Positions 31,747 to 39,705 of a stretch of 45,560 nucleotides of DNA are shown piece by piece; the first letter of the stretch is position 1, and every line of letters starts with the position of its first letter. The notes below the pieces were generated by a model, which worked only from the letters and a program-made list of their open reading frames with translations, did no database searches and was not told the DNA's origin. The position numbers and the translations under genes are program-made. Origin of the DNA: a virus; the IMG/VR virus record IMGVR_UViG_3300044951_000866, positions 1 through 45,560 of that record. One strand, given 5' to 3'.

Positions 31747-32526
31747 TTAGAAACGACCCCGGGGGGATCGAGCCTGTAATAGCCGGTCACGCATCTTGAC
31801 ATATTGATCCATCGGCATGTTACGGATGTCTTCCGCACTTAACGTCTGGTATTCCTGTTGGTTATCCATTGGCCCAGTTGGGGGCGCAGTTACCTGCGAT
31901 CCCCTAGGACGAGCTGGCTGACTCGTTCTCTGGATTGCTTCAATTATAGCACTACTCCGTTCACGAAGTACTTTAATGCTATTCTCGATATCTTCTTCAC
32001 TATTACCAGTTACCAAGTCAATCAGTTCTGGAATAATATTTTCTTGCTCGGCTTGGATTCTCCGCTGACGGTAGGACTCAAGCTGTTGCATTTGACGCTC
32101 TTTTTCGAGCATAGCGTCTTGCGCTTGGCGCTGCTTTTCAAGATCAGAAAACTTCTGACCCCACTCTTCTTCCACCTGATTAATTCGTTGGTTGAATTCA
32201 TCTTCTCTTTTTAGAAGAAGATCCTTGGCAGACATTTCCTCAACTTCTCGCTGACGAAGTAATTCAGCTTCTTTGCGAGCACGAGTTTCGGCATCTTTAA
32301 TAGCTGATTCACGCTCACGACTCAAAACTGAAAGTTGTTCTTCCATGGTCTTAACACGCGTATCGGCATCTTCTAGACGCTTGTACATCTTGCCCTTTTC
32401 TTGCTGACGAATCTTCTGGACTTCTTCTTCAGAAAAGTATTTCTCTTCGGGTCGTGGGCTCTGTACAGGGGCCGGGGCCTCATCTACAGGAACTTGGATA
32501 CCGTCTTCATTGGCTTGCATTGACAT
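31747..32526 (-). CDS. Capsid scaffolding protein
   Basis: A 259-residue, highly charged protein between portal and major capsid genes, the scaffold position. Residues 28-170 are a long coiled coil (EEEVQKIRQQEKGKMYKRLE and onward, with Gln/Glu/Arg heptads). The C-terminus is basic (QARSPRGRF), as in scaffolds that contact the coat protein through a short basic helix. No protease motif is visible. AGGAG precedes the ATG at seven bases. Confidence 0.82.
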   Translation of the reverse strand: MSMQANEDGIQVPVDEAPAPVQSPRPEEKYFSEEEVQKIRQQEKGKMYKRLEDADTRVKTMEEQLSVLSRERESAIKDAETRARKEAELLRQREVEEMSAKDLLLKREDEFNQRINQVEEEWGQKFSDLEKQRQAQDAMLEKERQMQQLESYRQRRIQAEQENIIPELIDLVTGNSEEDIENSIKVLRERSSAIIEAIQRTSQPARPRGSQVTAPPTGPMDNQQEYQTLSAEDIRNMPMDQYVKMRDRLLQARSPRGRF

Positions 32527-32578
32527 TGCTGGACTCCTATTGGTTGGGCTTATCTTTTCTCAAATTTATAAAAACAGA

Positions 32579-34270
32579 TTATTCTTCGTCTGGCACACGA
32601 CGCTGGGCGAGCCTAGCTCCATATGCCTTTGCAACTATATTGTTAATCATAACATCTGCAGGACCACCTGTTGCAGCAGTGCCCGGTAAGGGGCCTTGCT
32701 GTTCTTGAGGTTCTCCTGCGCTTGTTACATTACCATCTGGAGCAGGAGTGCTGCTGCCATTAGGTCCGGGTAACAATCCGGTTGCAAGCATTACAGCTTG
32801 ATTTATTTGTGCACGAAGCATGTCTAGTGCTCCCTGCTCAAGTGCATCATCTCGCAATTCTTCAAAGATTTCAGCAAGCTTCTCTCTTGGGAATTCTTCA
32901 CCAAGAAGGCGCATTGCTCCCTCTTTAGATTCAAGGCCCATTGCCATTTTGGCTTGAGCTTCGTTAAGCTTGATAAGAACATCAACAGGAAGCGGCTCAG
33001 GCCAATGAACAGTAGTTCTATAGGTAAGTGGATCTGCTGGGTCTAGTTGAGTTAATTGGTCTGGTTCTGGTTGCTCAGATTTTGAAGGATCATACACAAG
33101 CAATTCTGGTTCAAATACAGCAACTGTACGAATAATAACTTCGTTAATCTTTTCAAGGCCTTTTGTAAAGTGAATACGTTTCATATGGAAACGGTTCATC
33201 ATTGGCTGGTATTGAATAGCCAAAGCTACGCCTGATGTATTAGACACTGGCTGGAACTGCCCAAGTGCTGTTTCAGGTACGCCAGTAATTTCATGCATAG
33301 AACGTTTAATAAACGTAATGTATTCCAAAGCCCCAGCCATGTTTCCGCTGGATTCAAGGTTAAATACATTGGCTTCTTTAGGAAGACCAGCCCAAACCTT
33401 CTTGGGTCCACGTTCTAATTGGCTTGCCTTAGCACCGGTAATGATTGTTACAGGAGCAGCGTGATAGTTAATGATGTCCGATACTTCGGTCATTTTTTCG
33501 TTCAATTCACGGTTAAGCGGAATGATGTCCCAGATGTCTGACTGTCCCCAAGGTGATGACGAGATAGTCATATTAGGAATGTGAACAATCGGAATAACAC
33601 CAATAGGATTAGGGTATTGGTCAATTAACTCGTCGTTAATGTACTGCTCAACTGTGTCATCTGTAAGGATTTCAGTAAAGGTGTAGACCTGGCGAGTACC
33701 TTCAGAAGAAGTTCCCCAAAAGCGGTACTTAAGTTTAAAACGCAAAAGACGGTCACGGTCGTGAGGGTGGTACTCAGGAAAACAGTGTGCTGGGTTAATT
33801 GGGATAACTCGCACGCGACCTGAATGATAGATACCTAGGCTGTCTTCATACGGTTCTTCGTAAGCAACCTTAACAAAGCAGTCACCAGTAACACTGGCAA
33901 GCTGACCCATTTCCCAAAGGACGTAATGTTTTGAGTTGTCTTCTTCCCAAACTTTATGCAACAGGTGCGGAACAATTGCTCCGTTTTGAGGAGGAACCCG
34001 CCATTGGACGCTTTTGCCAAAACAGAAGTTTGTGATGTAGTCCGACATAGTACGTACGTAGTTAAGGGTGATGTTTTGCTCACCCATCTCACGACGGTAC
34101 GACCAGTGGTGACCAAGATACCAAGCCCAGCATGCGCTGTAACGGTTAAGGCGTGGGCCGTGTACTTCAAACTCTTCGTCAGCAAGCTCAACTAGGCCAA
34201 GAGGAGAGATAGCGACAGTTAAGTCGCTAGACGAAGCACGATAACTTGGTGACCAGAAATCAACGGGCAT
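32579..34270 (-). CDS. Portal protein
   Basis: A 563-residue portal, the dodecameric DNA channel at the capsid vertex. Supporting segments are YRREMGEQNITLNYVRTMSD, WEMGQLASVTGDCFVKVAYE, IGVIPIVHIPN, ELNEKMTEVSDIINYHAAPV and the channel-region SMHEITGVPETALG with SGVALAIQYQPM. These resemble the SPP1 gp6-type portal family. The C-terminal 100 residues are Gln/Pro/Gly-rich. The ATG overlaps the stop of the upstream gene (TAATG). Scaffold and coat genes follow directly. Confidence 0.92.
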   Translation of the reverse strand: MPVDFWSPSYRASSSDLTVAISPLGLVELADEEFEVHGPRLNRYSACWAWYLGHHWSYRREMGEQNITLNYVRTMSDYITNFCFGKSVQWRVPPQNGAIVPHLLHKVWEEDNSKHYVLWEMGQLASVTGDCFVKVAYEEPYEDSLGIYHSGRVRVIPINPAHCFPEYHPHDRDRLLRFKLKYRFWGTSSEGTRQVYTFTEILTDDTVEQYINDELIDQYPNPIGVIPIVHIPNMTISSSPWGQSDIWDIIPLNRELNEKMTEVSDIINYHAAPVTIITGAKASQLERGPKKVWAGLPKEANVFNLESSGNMAGALEYITFIKRSMHEITGVPETALGQFQPVSNTSGVALAIQYQPMMNRFHMKRIHFTKGLEKINEVIIRTVAVFEPELLVYDPSKSEQPEPDQLTQLDPADPLTYRTTVHWPEPLPVDVLIKLNEAQAKMAMGLESKEGAMRLLGEEFPREKLAEIFEELRDDALEQGALDMLRAQINQAVMLATGLLPGPNGSSTPAPDGNVTSAGEPQEQQGPLPGTAATGGPADVMINNIVAKAYGARLAQRRVPDEE

Positions 34271-34572
34271 TAAAATCCTGACTTGTTAAGTCTTTTGGGT
34301 TTCTTAATATTAGCAGGTATATCAATGTAAGTTAACGATTTAACCATGCCAGAAGGTACGTGCATCATGTTGCTATACAAATCAGCTTTGTTTTTAAACT
34401 GACAGAATGTAGAAACCAAAGACACATACCCTTCTTGTAAGTCTTCAAGAATCCAACCAACAGTGGTTGGAAGTACTGGATTAAAGTCATATTCGTCTTT
34501 GTATACCCATGTTTCATCACCATCAAATGCGTCAATCCATTCAATAATGGCAAGTTTGTATGGGTAAGTCAT
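34270..34572 (-). CDS. Hypothetical protein upstream of portal
   Basis: A 100-residue protein starting MTYPYKLAIIEWIDAFDGDE, with an aromatic-rich N-terminal half (TWVYKDEYDF) and a basic C-terminus (KKPKRLNKSGF). The start at 34572 leaves a 16-base gap after the phosphoesterase stop; the frame stays open further upstream but would overlap that gene heavily. Its Shine-Dalgarno site is poor (AAGAAG at 12 bases). Its stop overlaps the portal start. Function is unknown; similar small W-rich proteins are found near packaging genes, but I cannot name a family. Confidence 0.65.
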   Translation of the reverse strand: MTYPYKLAIIEWIDAFDGDETWVYKDEYDFNPVLPTTVGWILEDLQEGYVSLVSTFCQFKNKADLYSNMMHVPSGMVKSLTYIDIPANIKKPKRLNKSGF

Positions 34573-34588
34573 ACAACAATCATACTTC

Positions 34589-35722
34589 TTACGAAGTGTA
34601 CAACTTACCTCTGTACATAGCGGATCTGTTATGGAAAGGAACTTGTTCATACCAGAATGGTCCATCCCCAGGTTGGAAAGTAACAACACCAATACCTTGT
34701 TGCCAATCTTCCACAATGGTCATAGGTCTACCGTCCAGGTCGATGGATCCTTTGGTAGATGGGACGGCCCCGTCGCATCTGGCCAACGTACCAGGGGATG
34801 CGGCCATGATGGTCTTTGCACCATCCCAATCTTCACGGGACCGCTCAGCCCATTCACGCCTGTGGATGTGCCCGTAAAGGACAGAGGTTTTTTCGCTACC
34901 GAGGTACGCGTGCGCTGTCGACCCGTTACTCCGTACTTTTGTGCCGTGGATGATGCGGAGGCGTTCGTTGACCCAGAATTGTCCAGCCGGATAGCCAGGT
35001 ATGTAAGTAACCCCGTAATCGTCGAAACGACAGAGATAAGGAATGCTAAGAACAGGCCAGGACTCAGGCGTATTGCCTTTACGGATACCAAAAGCAGCTT
35101 TCGCGTTATCAAGAACAAAATTCACCAATCTTTCTTCGTGGTTTCCTGCAAGCCAAATAATCTTAGCGTTAGGTGCCGCTGCCCTTACTTGAGCGCACAA
35201 CGTTGTAGCTCTATCAATAGAGGCTTGAGTTGTTAGGGCGTAAGCACTACTAAGTCTGTATTTACCAAACTCAGGAAAGTCAAGGTTGTCCCCAACCATT
35301 ACAACCAAATCTGGGTTAAGGCTCTTAGTAATAGACAAAGCAATGTCCATTGCTGCTTCATCATGGGTGGCCTCTAATTCACCGTTTAAGGCACGGAAAT
35401 AACCAATTTGCATATCTGGTAAAACTACGCAAATTTGATGATCTGAGATCTTTTCAGCTTTTGCTTTAATTGCTGGGATTTTTACAGAAGGACCTGGTTG
35501 AACTACTGGCCACGCTGGACCAGATTCCCATGCAGGACTAAACTGGATACCAAACAAGTCATGAATTTCTGCATGACCTTCTTCGTTCTTTGTTAACGAC
35601 TGGTATACAGACACCCTCTTTACTGAACCTACTTCAGCAAGATCAATGTCATTGCGCTTTAGTAATTCAGCAATTTTTCCTAATGAATAGTTGTTATTGA
35701 GGTCATTTGATAGTTCACTCAC
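34589..35722 (-). CDS. Calcineurin-like metallophosphoesterase
   Basis: A 377-residue protein with the metallophosphoesterase motifs in order: PDMQIGY (D103; the usual DxH has Gln instead of His), MVGDNLD (144-148), LAGNHEER (193-196), IIHGTKV and LYGHIHRREW. It should hydrolyse phosphoesters of nucleic acids or nucleotides with two metal ions. The N-terminal 90 residues contain an HTH-like region (LGKIAELLKRNDIDLAEVGS) that may bind DNA. It lies between terminase and portal genes, so it may process DNA ends during packaging or degrade host nucleotides; this is inference. The start is a GTG at 35722 with AAGG upstream, overlapping the previous stop. Confidence 0.88.
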   Translation of the reverse strand: MSELSNDLNNNYSLGKIAELLKRNDIDLAEVGSVKRVSVYQSLTKNEEGHAEIHDLFGIQFSPAWESGPAWPVVQPGPSVKIPAIKAKAEKISDHQICVVLPDMQIGYFRALNGELEATHDEAAMDIALSITKSLNPDLVVMVGDNLDFPEFGKYRLSSAYALTTQASIDRATTLCAQVRAAAPNAKIIWLAGNHEERLVNFVLDNAKAAFGIRKGNTPESWPVLSIPYLCRFDDYGVTYIPGYPAGQFWVNERLRIIHGTKVRSNGSTAHAYLGSEKTSVLYGHIHRREWAERSREDWDGAKTIMAASPGTLARCDGAVPSTKGSIDLDGRPMTIVEDWQQGIGVVTFQPGDGPFWYEQVPFHNRSAMYRGKLYTS

Positions 35723-35990
35723 AACCGCACCTTCCTGATAGATGACGAGATATTGTGCTTGAACTTATTTTGTAACCGTGCTTGTTAAGTACCTCAGTAA
35801 GCCACTGGCATGAATACACTTTGGCTTTACCGGATCCATTATCAAGTTTAATAAGTTCTACTGCTCGGTCTAGTGCCTCTAGTTCAACTTCTTGCATACG
35901 CGTTCGTAGTCTTGAAAAACCACAATCATTACGAACCGATACTAAGTTTCTCTCTAGAAGATCACTGACCAGGTTTGATACCTGCTCCAT
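35715..35990 (-). CDS. Small helix-turn-helix protein
   Basis: A 91-residue protein. The second half, YSCQWLTEVLNKHGYKISSS and TISRHLSGRCGC, is a helix-turn-helix, with two Cys at the end that might bind metal. The first half is helical and charged. It could be a DNA-binding regulator or a small terminase-like recognition factor, since no other small terminase is evident nearby, but the large terminase is 0.8 kb upstream and separated by a terminator. GGAGC precedes the ATG. Its stop overlaps the GTG of the phosphoesterase gene. Confidence 0.68.
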   Translation of the reverse strand: MEQVSNLVSDLLERNLVSVRNDCGFSRLRTRMQEVELEALDRAVELIKLDNGSGKAKVYSCQWLTEVLNKHGYKISSSTISRHLSGRCGCE

Positions 35991-36014
35991 ATTGTGCTCC
36001 TTGTGTGATTGGGT

Positions 36015-36185
36015 TTATGCAACCTTGTCGCCCACCTTACTATATGTAATCGTGCTTGTGTTGGAATTATTGATTTGCTTATAAACTTTATTAATTAAAT
36101 CAAGCAGTTCAGCTTCTTCCTGGTATCCGCGTACAGACACTCTTGAAAGAAAATGGGCGATCATTGACAGATCTTGACGGTTCAT
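36015..36185 (-). CDS. Hypothetical small helical protein
   Basis: A 56-residue protein, mostly helical (QDLSMIAHFLSRVSVRGYQE and ELLDLINKVYKQI), ending with a Thr/Ser-rich tail (TSTITYSKVGDKVA). The ATG at 36185 has GGAG five bases upstream. It is the first gene after a strong terminator, so its promoter must lie in 36186-36244; I see no convincing -35/-10 pair there. Function unknown. Confidence 0.6.
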   Translation of the reverse strand: MNRQDLSMIAHFLSRVSVRGYQEEAELLDLINKVYKQINNSNTSTITYSKVGDKVA

Positions 36186-36244
36186 AGACACTCCATGCAC
36201 TAGGGGGGGAGTAGTCACTCTATCAAGAACCTTAGATTACAAAA

Positions 36245-36285
36245 TGCAAAAAGGACGGAGCTTTCTTAAGGCTCCGTCCTTTTAT
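36245..36285. terminator. Intrinsic terminator after the 133-residue gene
   Basis: AAGGACGGAGC (36251-36261) pairs perfectly with GCTCCGTCCTT (36271-36281) around a nine-base loop. In the leftward direction the stem is followed by TTTTTGC, and on the other strand by TTTTA. It separates the highly expressed gene at 36305-36706 from the small genes downstream. Confidence 0.92.
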
Positions 36286-36304
36286 TCCCTGTCGGGGACA
36301 ACAA

Positions 36305-36706
36305 TCAGTCGTAAACGACAGTCGGATTCGGGCGATTCGCACGACCACCCGAATTATAAGCATATTCCCAAACGGGCATGCCTTCACCTGACATGGAACC
36401 TTGAACAAAGTCACTGAGCATTGCGGGTGCTTCAATCCAGGTAGCTGAACCTACGTGAGCACGCTCACGCAAGGTCTCTTCCGGATACTTGTAAAACATC
36501 TCAGGGTTGTTGTGGTTCTGACGCATAGGCGACGGAGCCGTGTCTTCGTAAGCACCAATACCAAAGTCGTTAGGAACGTCAGTGTCTGTAGCAATGCCTT
36601 CTTCAAAACGAAGAGGGCCACGATTGCCAGGAATACTGGGTGCCATTGAACGTTCAAAAACATTCTGCTGGGCTTCGGGGAACATGGGGTTTGGAGATAC
36701 TGCCAT
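36305..36706 (-). CDS. Unknown protein, probably abundant structural component
   Basis: A 133-residue protein, Pro/Asn/Met-rich (MAVSPNPMFPEAQQNVFERS at the start, HNNPEMFYKYPEETLRERAH, WEYAYNSGG). It has no membrane segment or enzyme motif. A strong ribosome-binding site (AGGAGG at about eight bases), higher G+C than the terminase beside it, and its own strong terminator suggest high expression, as for a capsid decoration or head protein. I do not recognise the family. A possible promoter in the 56-base gap upstream is too weak to assert. Confidence 0.7.
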   Translation of the reverse strand: MAVSPNPMFPEAQQNVFERSMAPSIPGNRGPLRFEEGIATDTDVPNDFGIGAYEDTAPSPMRQNHNNPEMFYKYPEETLRERAHVGSATWIEAPAMLSDFVQGSMSGEGMPVWEYAYNSGGRANRPNPTVVYD

Positions 36707-36762
36707 TTTTAGATCCTCCTAAAGGAACCGGGGGTATATGTACAGATTAGCATCTTTTTTGG

Positions 36763-38352
36763 TCATCGTCCGAAGAACGGGGATTCACTCACGGTAACCA
36801 TAGGCATAGTGTCTAAAGTTGATAGGGAACAGGCAATAGCCAGGGAATCTGGGTAGTCATCAAATGCTCCCTTTTCATCAGGAGCAGCAGCCAGTAGGTA
36901 TGGGCCTCTATAAACCTTTTCCAAATCGGACATCTGTTGATTAAACTTTTTCCAAGTTTTATTCCTTTTAGCTTTTGAATGACCAGGAATAATTAGCTGG
37001 TTTCTTTGAATAAGTTCTGTTAAATGGATCCAACGTTCGTTTTGAGTTTTGGTGTCTGAAGAAACACCCGTTACTTCAATGTTGGGTAGTAAGACCTGTA
37101 GGCGTTCTGCAACAGCCCCACCAACGCCCTGGGAATCTACACCAATACGATATACATCATAATTTCTAAGGAAGTCAATAATCTCAAAGTACTGCTGTTC
37201 CCATTCAGTGTTATTGATTTCTAACCAGTTAAGGATACGGTGTTCGTAAAACCCAAAACCGTCAGGGTGGTCCCAGTCAACCCAACACACAGTAACAACC
37301 GTAGAGTCATTTGTTCTGGCAACGTCAATACCCACTACAACTGGAGTTCTCCACCATTGTTTAATCAAGTTCATTGACGGGTCGTACAGACTGTTTAACC
37401 GATCATCTGTAACAAACATTCCCTTTTCAAGGATCCATTTGTTACAATAAGACATCTGAAATTCATCTGAGTCTTCGTTGATGCGCACTTTTTCTTTAGA
37501 AATAAACTTTGCGTAGTTAGTATTGTACTTTGCCGCAACTCGCCAATCGTATTCAAAATGGCATTGCCTATGGCTCCGCTTACCATTGATATCTCTACGC
37601 TTATTGTATTGGATCATCTTATAGAAATACGATTTATTTCTAGTTGCTGTTCCAGTAAGAACAATGGTTCCGTTATTGAACGCAAGCATTGGCTTGATTG
37701 ATTTAGCAATCATGTACTCATCAGCTTCTTGAGCTTCGTCAACCATTACAAAGTGGTAAGTTTTTGATTCAATCTTTGCCTTAGGGTTACAAGTCTGCAT
37801 ACGGCAAAGTGAGCCAGAACGTTTCAAACTGATAATACGGCCTTTACCGCGGGCTCCCCCAGACGTGGCCTTGTCATCAATTTCAGGATCTAGCAGGAAT
37901 TCAAGAGCGTGATCGCTAGTAAGTTTACTTACAATACGACTAAACACAGTATCTGCTTGATCTTCAACTGGGGCAAACACCCCACACCAAAAACCCTTTT
38001 CGTATTTACCAAGCCAGGTTGGGTACACCGGTGCAAGCTTTGGCAAAATAACCATCATTGAGGCAAGAACGTTTGAAAGAACTTCTGATTTGCCAGACTG
38101 ACGAGTAGCAATCAGAGTCATTTCTTCGCCGTCACCAATAACTATTGACTCAATAATTCTGTATGCAATAGGTATTTGGTACGGGAACAATTTAATATTA
38201 CAAAATTCTTCTGTAAAAAGAATTAGTTTGAGTACTAGGTTGTCAATAAATTCAGCTGAAGTTTCATCAAGGTCGTTAGACTCGTCTAAAAATTCTTCAC
38301 CTTGGTCAGATATCTCTTGTTCAGAAGGTTGATCGTATTCTTCATCTACCAT
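36763..38352 (-). CDS. terL: Large terminase subunit
   Basis: A 529-residue packaging motor. The ATPase domain has Walker A ATRQSGKS (82-89), Walker B VMVDEAQE (D205, E206) and the coupling segment LTGTATRNKS. The RNase H-like nuclease has D343 (GIDVARTNDS), D406 (GVDSQGVG) and D498/D499 (FDDYPDSLA). The N-terminal 40 residues are acidic and probably disordered. The order terminase, phosphoesterase, portal, scaffold, capsid is a normal head module. The ATG overlaps the upstream stop (TAATG). Confidence 0.95.
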   Translation of the reverse strand: MVDEEYDQPSEQEISDQGEEFLDESNDLDETSAEFIDNLVLKLILFTEEFCNIKLFPYQIPIAYRIIESIVIGDGEEMTLIATRQSGKSEVLSNVLASMMVILPKLAPVYPTWLGKYEKGFWCGVFAPVEDQADTVFSRIVSKLTSDHALEFLLDPEIDDKATSGGARGKGRIISLKRSGSLCRMQTCNPKAKIESKTYHFVMVDEAQEADEYMIAKSIKPMLAFNNGTIVLTGTATRNKSYFYKMIQYNKRRDINGKRSHRQCHFEYDWRVAAKYNTNYAKFISKEKVRINEDSDEFQMSYCNKWILEKGMFVTDDRLNSLYDPSMNLIKQWWRTPVVVGIDVARTNDSTVVTVCWVDWDHPDGFGFYEHRILNWLEINNTEWEQQYFEIIDFLRNYDVYRIGVDSQGVGGAVAERLQVLLPNIEVTGVSSDTKTQNERWIHLTELIQRNQLIIPGHSKAKRNKTWKKFNQQMSDLEKVYRGPYLLAAAPDEKGAFDDYPDSLAIACSLSTLDTMPMVTVSESPFFGR

Positions 38353-38579
38353 TACTTTTCACTTCTAGATTTTATCTCTGACCACAATTGGACCAGTGTT
38401 TCAAGGTGTATTGATACTTCATCAGGAGCATCATGGTGTTTCCATTTGTCAAAAGACATACCCAGGCCCATTAAAGTTGTGTTAAACCAATTAGAAAGTT
38501 CAGACACATCAAGCTTTGCCAATCGGGGAATTGAAGGCGCTTTGGGTGCGTCATACTTTGAACGCATAAACAGTTTCAT
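38352..38579 (-). CDS. Hypothetical protein preceding terminase
   Basis: A 75-residue protein with the helical segment LDVSELSNWFNTTLMGLGMS and a second helix (VSIHLETLVQLWSEIKSRSE). The ATG at 38579 has AGGAG seven bases upstream; another ATG two codons earlier is too close to it. It overlaps both neighbours by one base. The size and helical content would be compatible with a minimal small terminase, but no HTH is visible and this remains a guess. Similar short W-rich helical proteins often precede large terminases. Confidence 0.6.
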   Translation of the reverse strand: MKLFMRSKYDAPKAPSIPRLAKLDVSELSNWFNTTLMGLGMSFDKWKHHDAPDEVSIHLETLVQLWSEIKSRSEK

Positions 38580-38845
38580 TACCATTCTCCTATTTCTGCA
38601 ACAGATGCATCTAACACGCGACCTTGCATAGCATACAGTAAGCCTTCGGTGTCATCTGTTTTACTTGACTTTTTACTCAAGCCAACTTGAAAGCTGTACT
38701 TACCAAAGCGTATGTGCAACCCTCTACCAACCCGCCAAGGTGGGGAAGTTTGGCGCATAAAACCAATTGCTAGGATTCTGTCTTGGTAAGTTCCGGTGTC
38801 TCTGGTAATCCAATACAACGGTCCAATTGTGTACAAATTATTCAT
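38579..38845 (-). CDS. Hypothetical protein
   Basis: An 88-residue protein starting MNNLYTIGPLYWITRDTGTY, with strand-rich content (LHIRFGKYSFQVGLSKK). It has no motif I can name. The ATG at 38845 lacks a clear Shine-Dalgarno site and stands 14 bases after the preceding stop, so translation may rely on coupling. Its stop overlaps the next start (TAATG). The position before terminase suggests a packaging or DNA-metabolism accessory role. Confidence 0.55.
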   Translation of the reverse strand: MNNLYTIGPLYWITRDTGTYQDRILAIGFMRQTSPPWRVGRGLHIRFGKYSFQVGLSKKSSKTDDTEGLLYAMQGRVLDASVAEIGEW

Positions 38846-38859
38846 AGTTGATTAGTATA

Positions 38860-39696
38860 CTACTCGGTAGTTTTTTTACCCTTTGTAGTTCTTGCTCTTT
38901 CTGCCGCTCGTGCTGCAACCTCAGCCTTACGTGCAGCCTTAAGTGCTTCAAATTCTGCAGCATCTCGATTGGTGGTAAAACCGATAGTCCAAATCCATCT
39001 AACAGTGTCTTCAGCACCCTCATCCATTTCATCATGTGCTGAGTGTTCTTCTGTGTACACTGCAATACGCCTTGGGTCAAACTGGTCCCCATCACCCAAA
39101 ACTTCTACTTGTTTACCAAAAGATTCTGCTGTTTTAAAGTTTTCCCAAATAGCCTCGTTTTGACCCACCCAATAGTAGAGGGCTCCATACCCTGAACTTT
39201 GCGCCCTTGATGGTCTTGCAAATCCAATCAAAATGTCACCAAAACCGCTGTATGTTTGGTTTCCCTGTTCATCTGGGTCAATGTCAAATGTTGGAATCCA
39301 CTGAGCTGCTGCTACACGTGTTGATTGTTTTGACGCAGCTTGCCCATGGTAGTCAGAATATTTATCTTTTCTAGTGGTTGGAAGACCATACCTATCTGTT
39401 GCCCCAAAAACTGAAGATTGAGTAATTGGGTAAATTAACTCAGGTGGGGGGAGGATGGGGGCACTTGTTGCTTCAGGCTCCTCAGATTCTTCAGATTCTT
39501 CATCTTCTTTTGCTGCTTCTTCATCCGCTTCACGTTCTTCATCAGGAGGAAACGGTGTTGACTGGCCAATACCTAATGTCCATCCTGAGTATGGTTCAGG
39601 ATCTATATCAAAAGGTTTTAAAACCCGTCGTGTTTTTTTAAGAAAAGCAAGACGGTCTTTTTCAGCCTGCGACATTGGCCGTTCTTTACGAGCCAT
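38860..39696 (-). CDS. KTSC-like domain protein with acidic linker and basic tail
   Basis: A 278-residue protein. An acidic low-complexity stretch lies at about 50-80 (DEEREADEEAAKEDEESEES). The core (STRVAAAQWIPTF, then GDILIGFARPSR, ALYYWVGQNEAIWENFKTAE and SFGKQVEVLG) resembles the KTSC domain, whose hallmark is a strand, tyrosine and (a)ES.G pattern; some KTSC proteins bind RNA-polymerase-like or lysyl-tRNA-synthetase partners, though most are unknown. The C-terminus is a long basic helix (EALKAARKAEVAARAAERAR). GGAGT precedes the ATG. Its role here is not known. Confidence 0.62.
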   Translation of the reverse strand: MARKERPMSQAEKDRLAFLKKTRRVLKPFDIDPEPYSGWTLGIGQSTPFPPDEEREADEEAAKEDEESEESEEPEATSAPILPPPELIYPITQSSVFGATDRYGLPTTRKDKYSDYHGQAASKQSTRVAAAQWIPTFDIDPDEQGNQTYSGFGDILIGFARPSRAQSSGYGALYYWVGQNEAIWENFKTAESFGKQVEVLGDGDQFDPRRIAVYTEEHSAHDEMDEGAEDTVRWIWTIGFTTNRDAAEFEALKAARKAEVAARAAERARTTKGKKTTE

Positions 39697-39705
39697 TTGT
39701 ACTCC

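Noticed and set aside
34572-34589. Four-codon frame ATG ATT GTT GTA TGA ahead of the gene at 34270-34572 as a leader peptide
   Set aside because: Too short to distinguish from chance; no regulatory codons or hairpin.
34631-35236. Long open frame on the plus strand opposite the phosphoesterase gene
   Set aside because: It mirrors the codon structure of the minus-strand gene, has no ribosome-binding site and no recognisable domain; the minus-strand product has all phosphoesterase motifs.
36707-36762. Possible leftward promoter upstream of the 133-residue gene (ATGACC, 18-bp spacer, TACATA)
   Set aside because: The -10 match is only three of six and no independent support exists.
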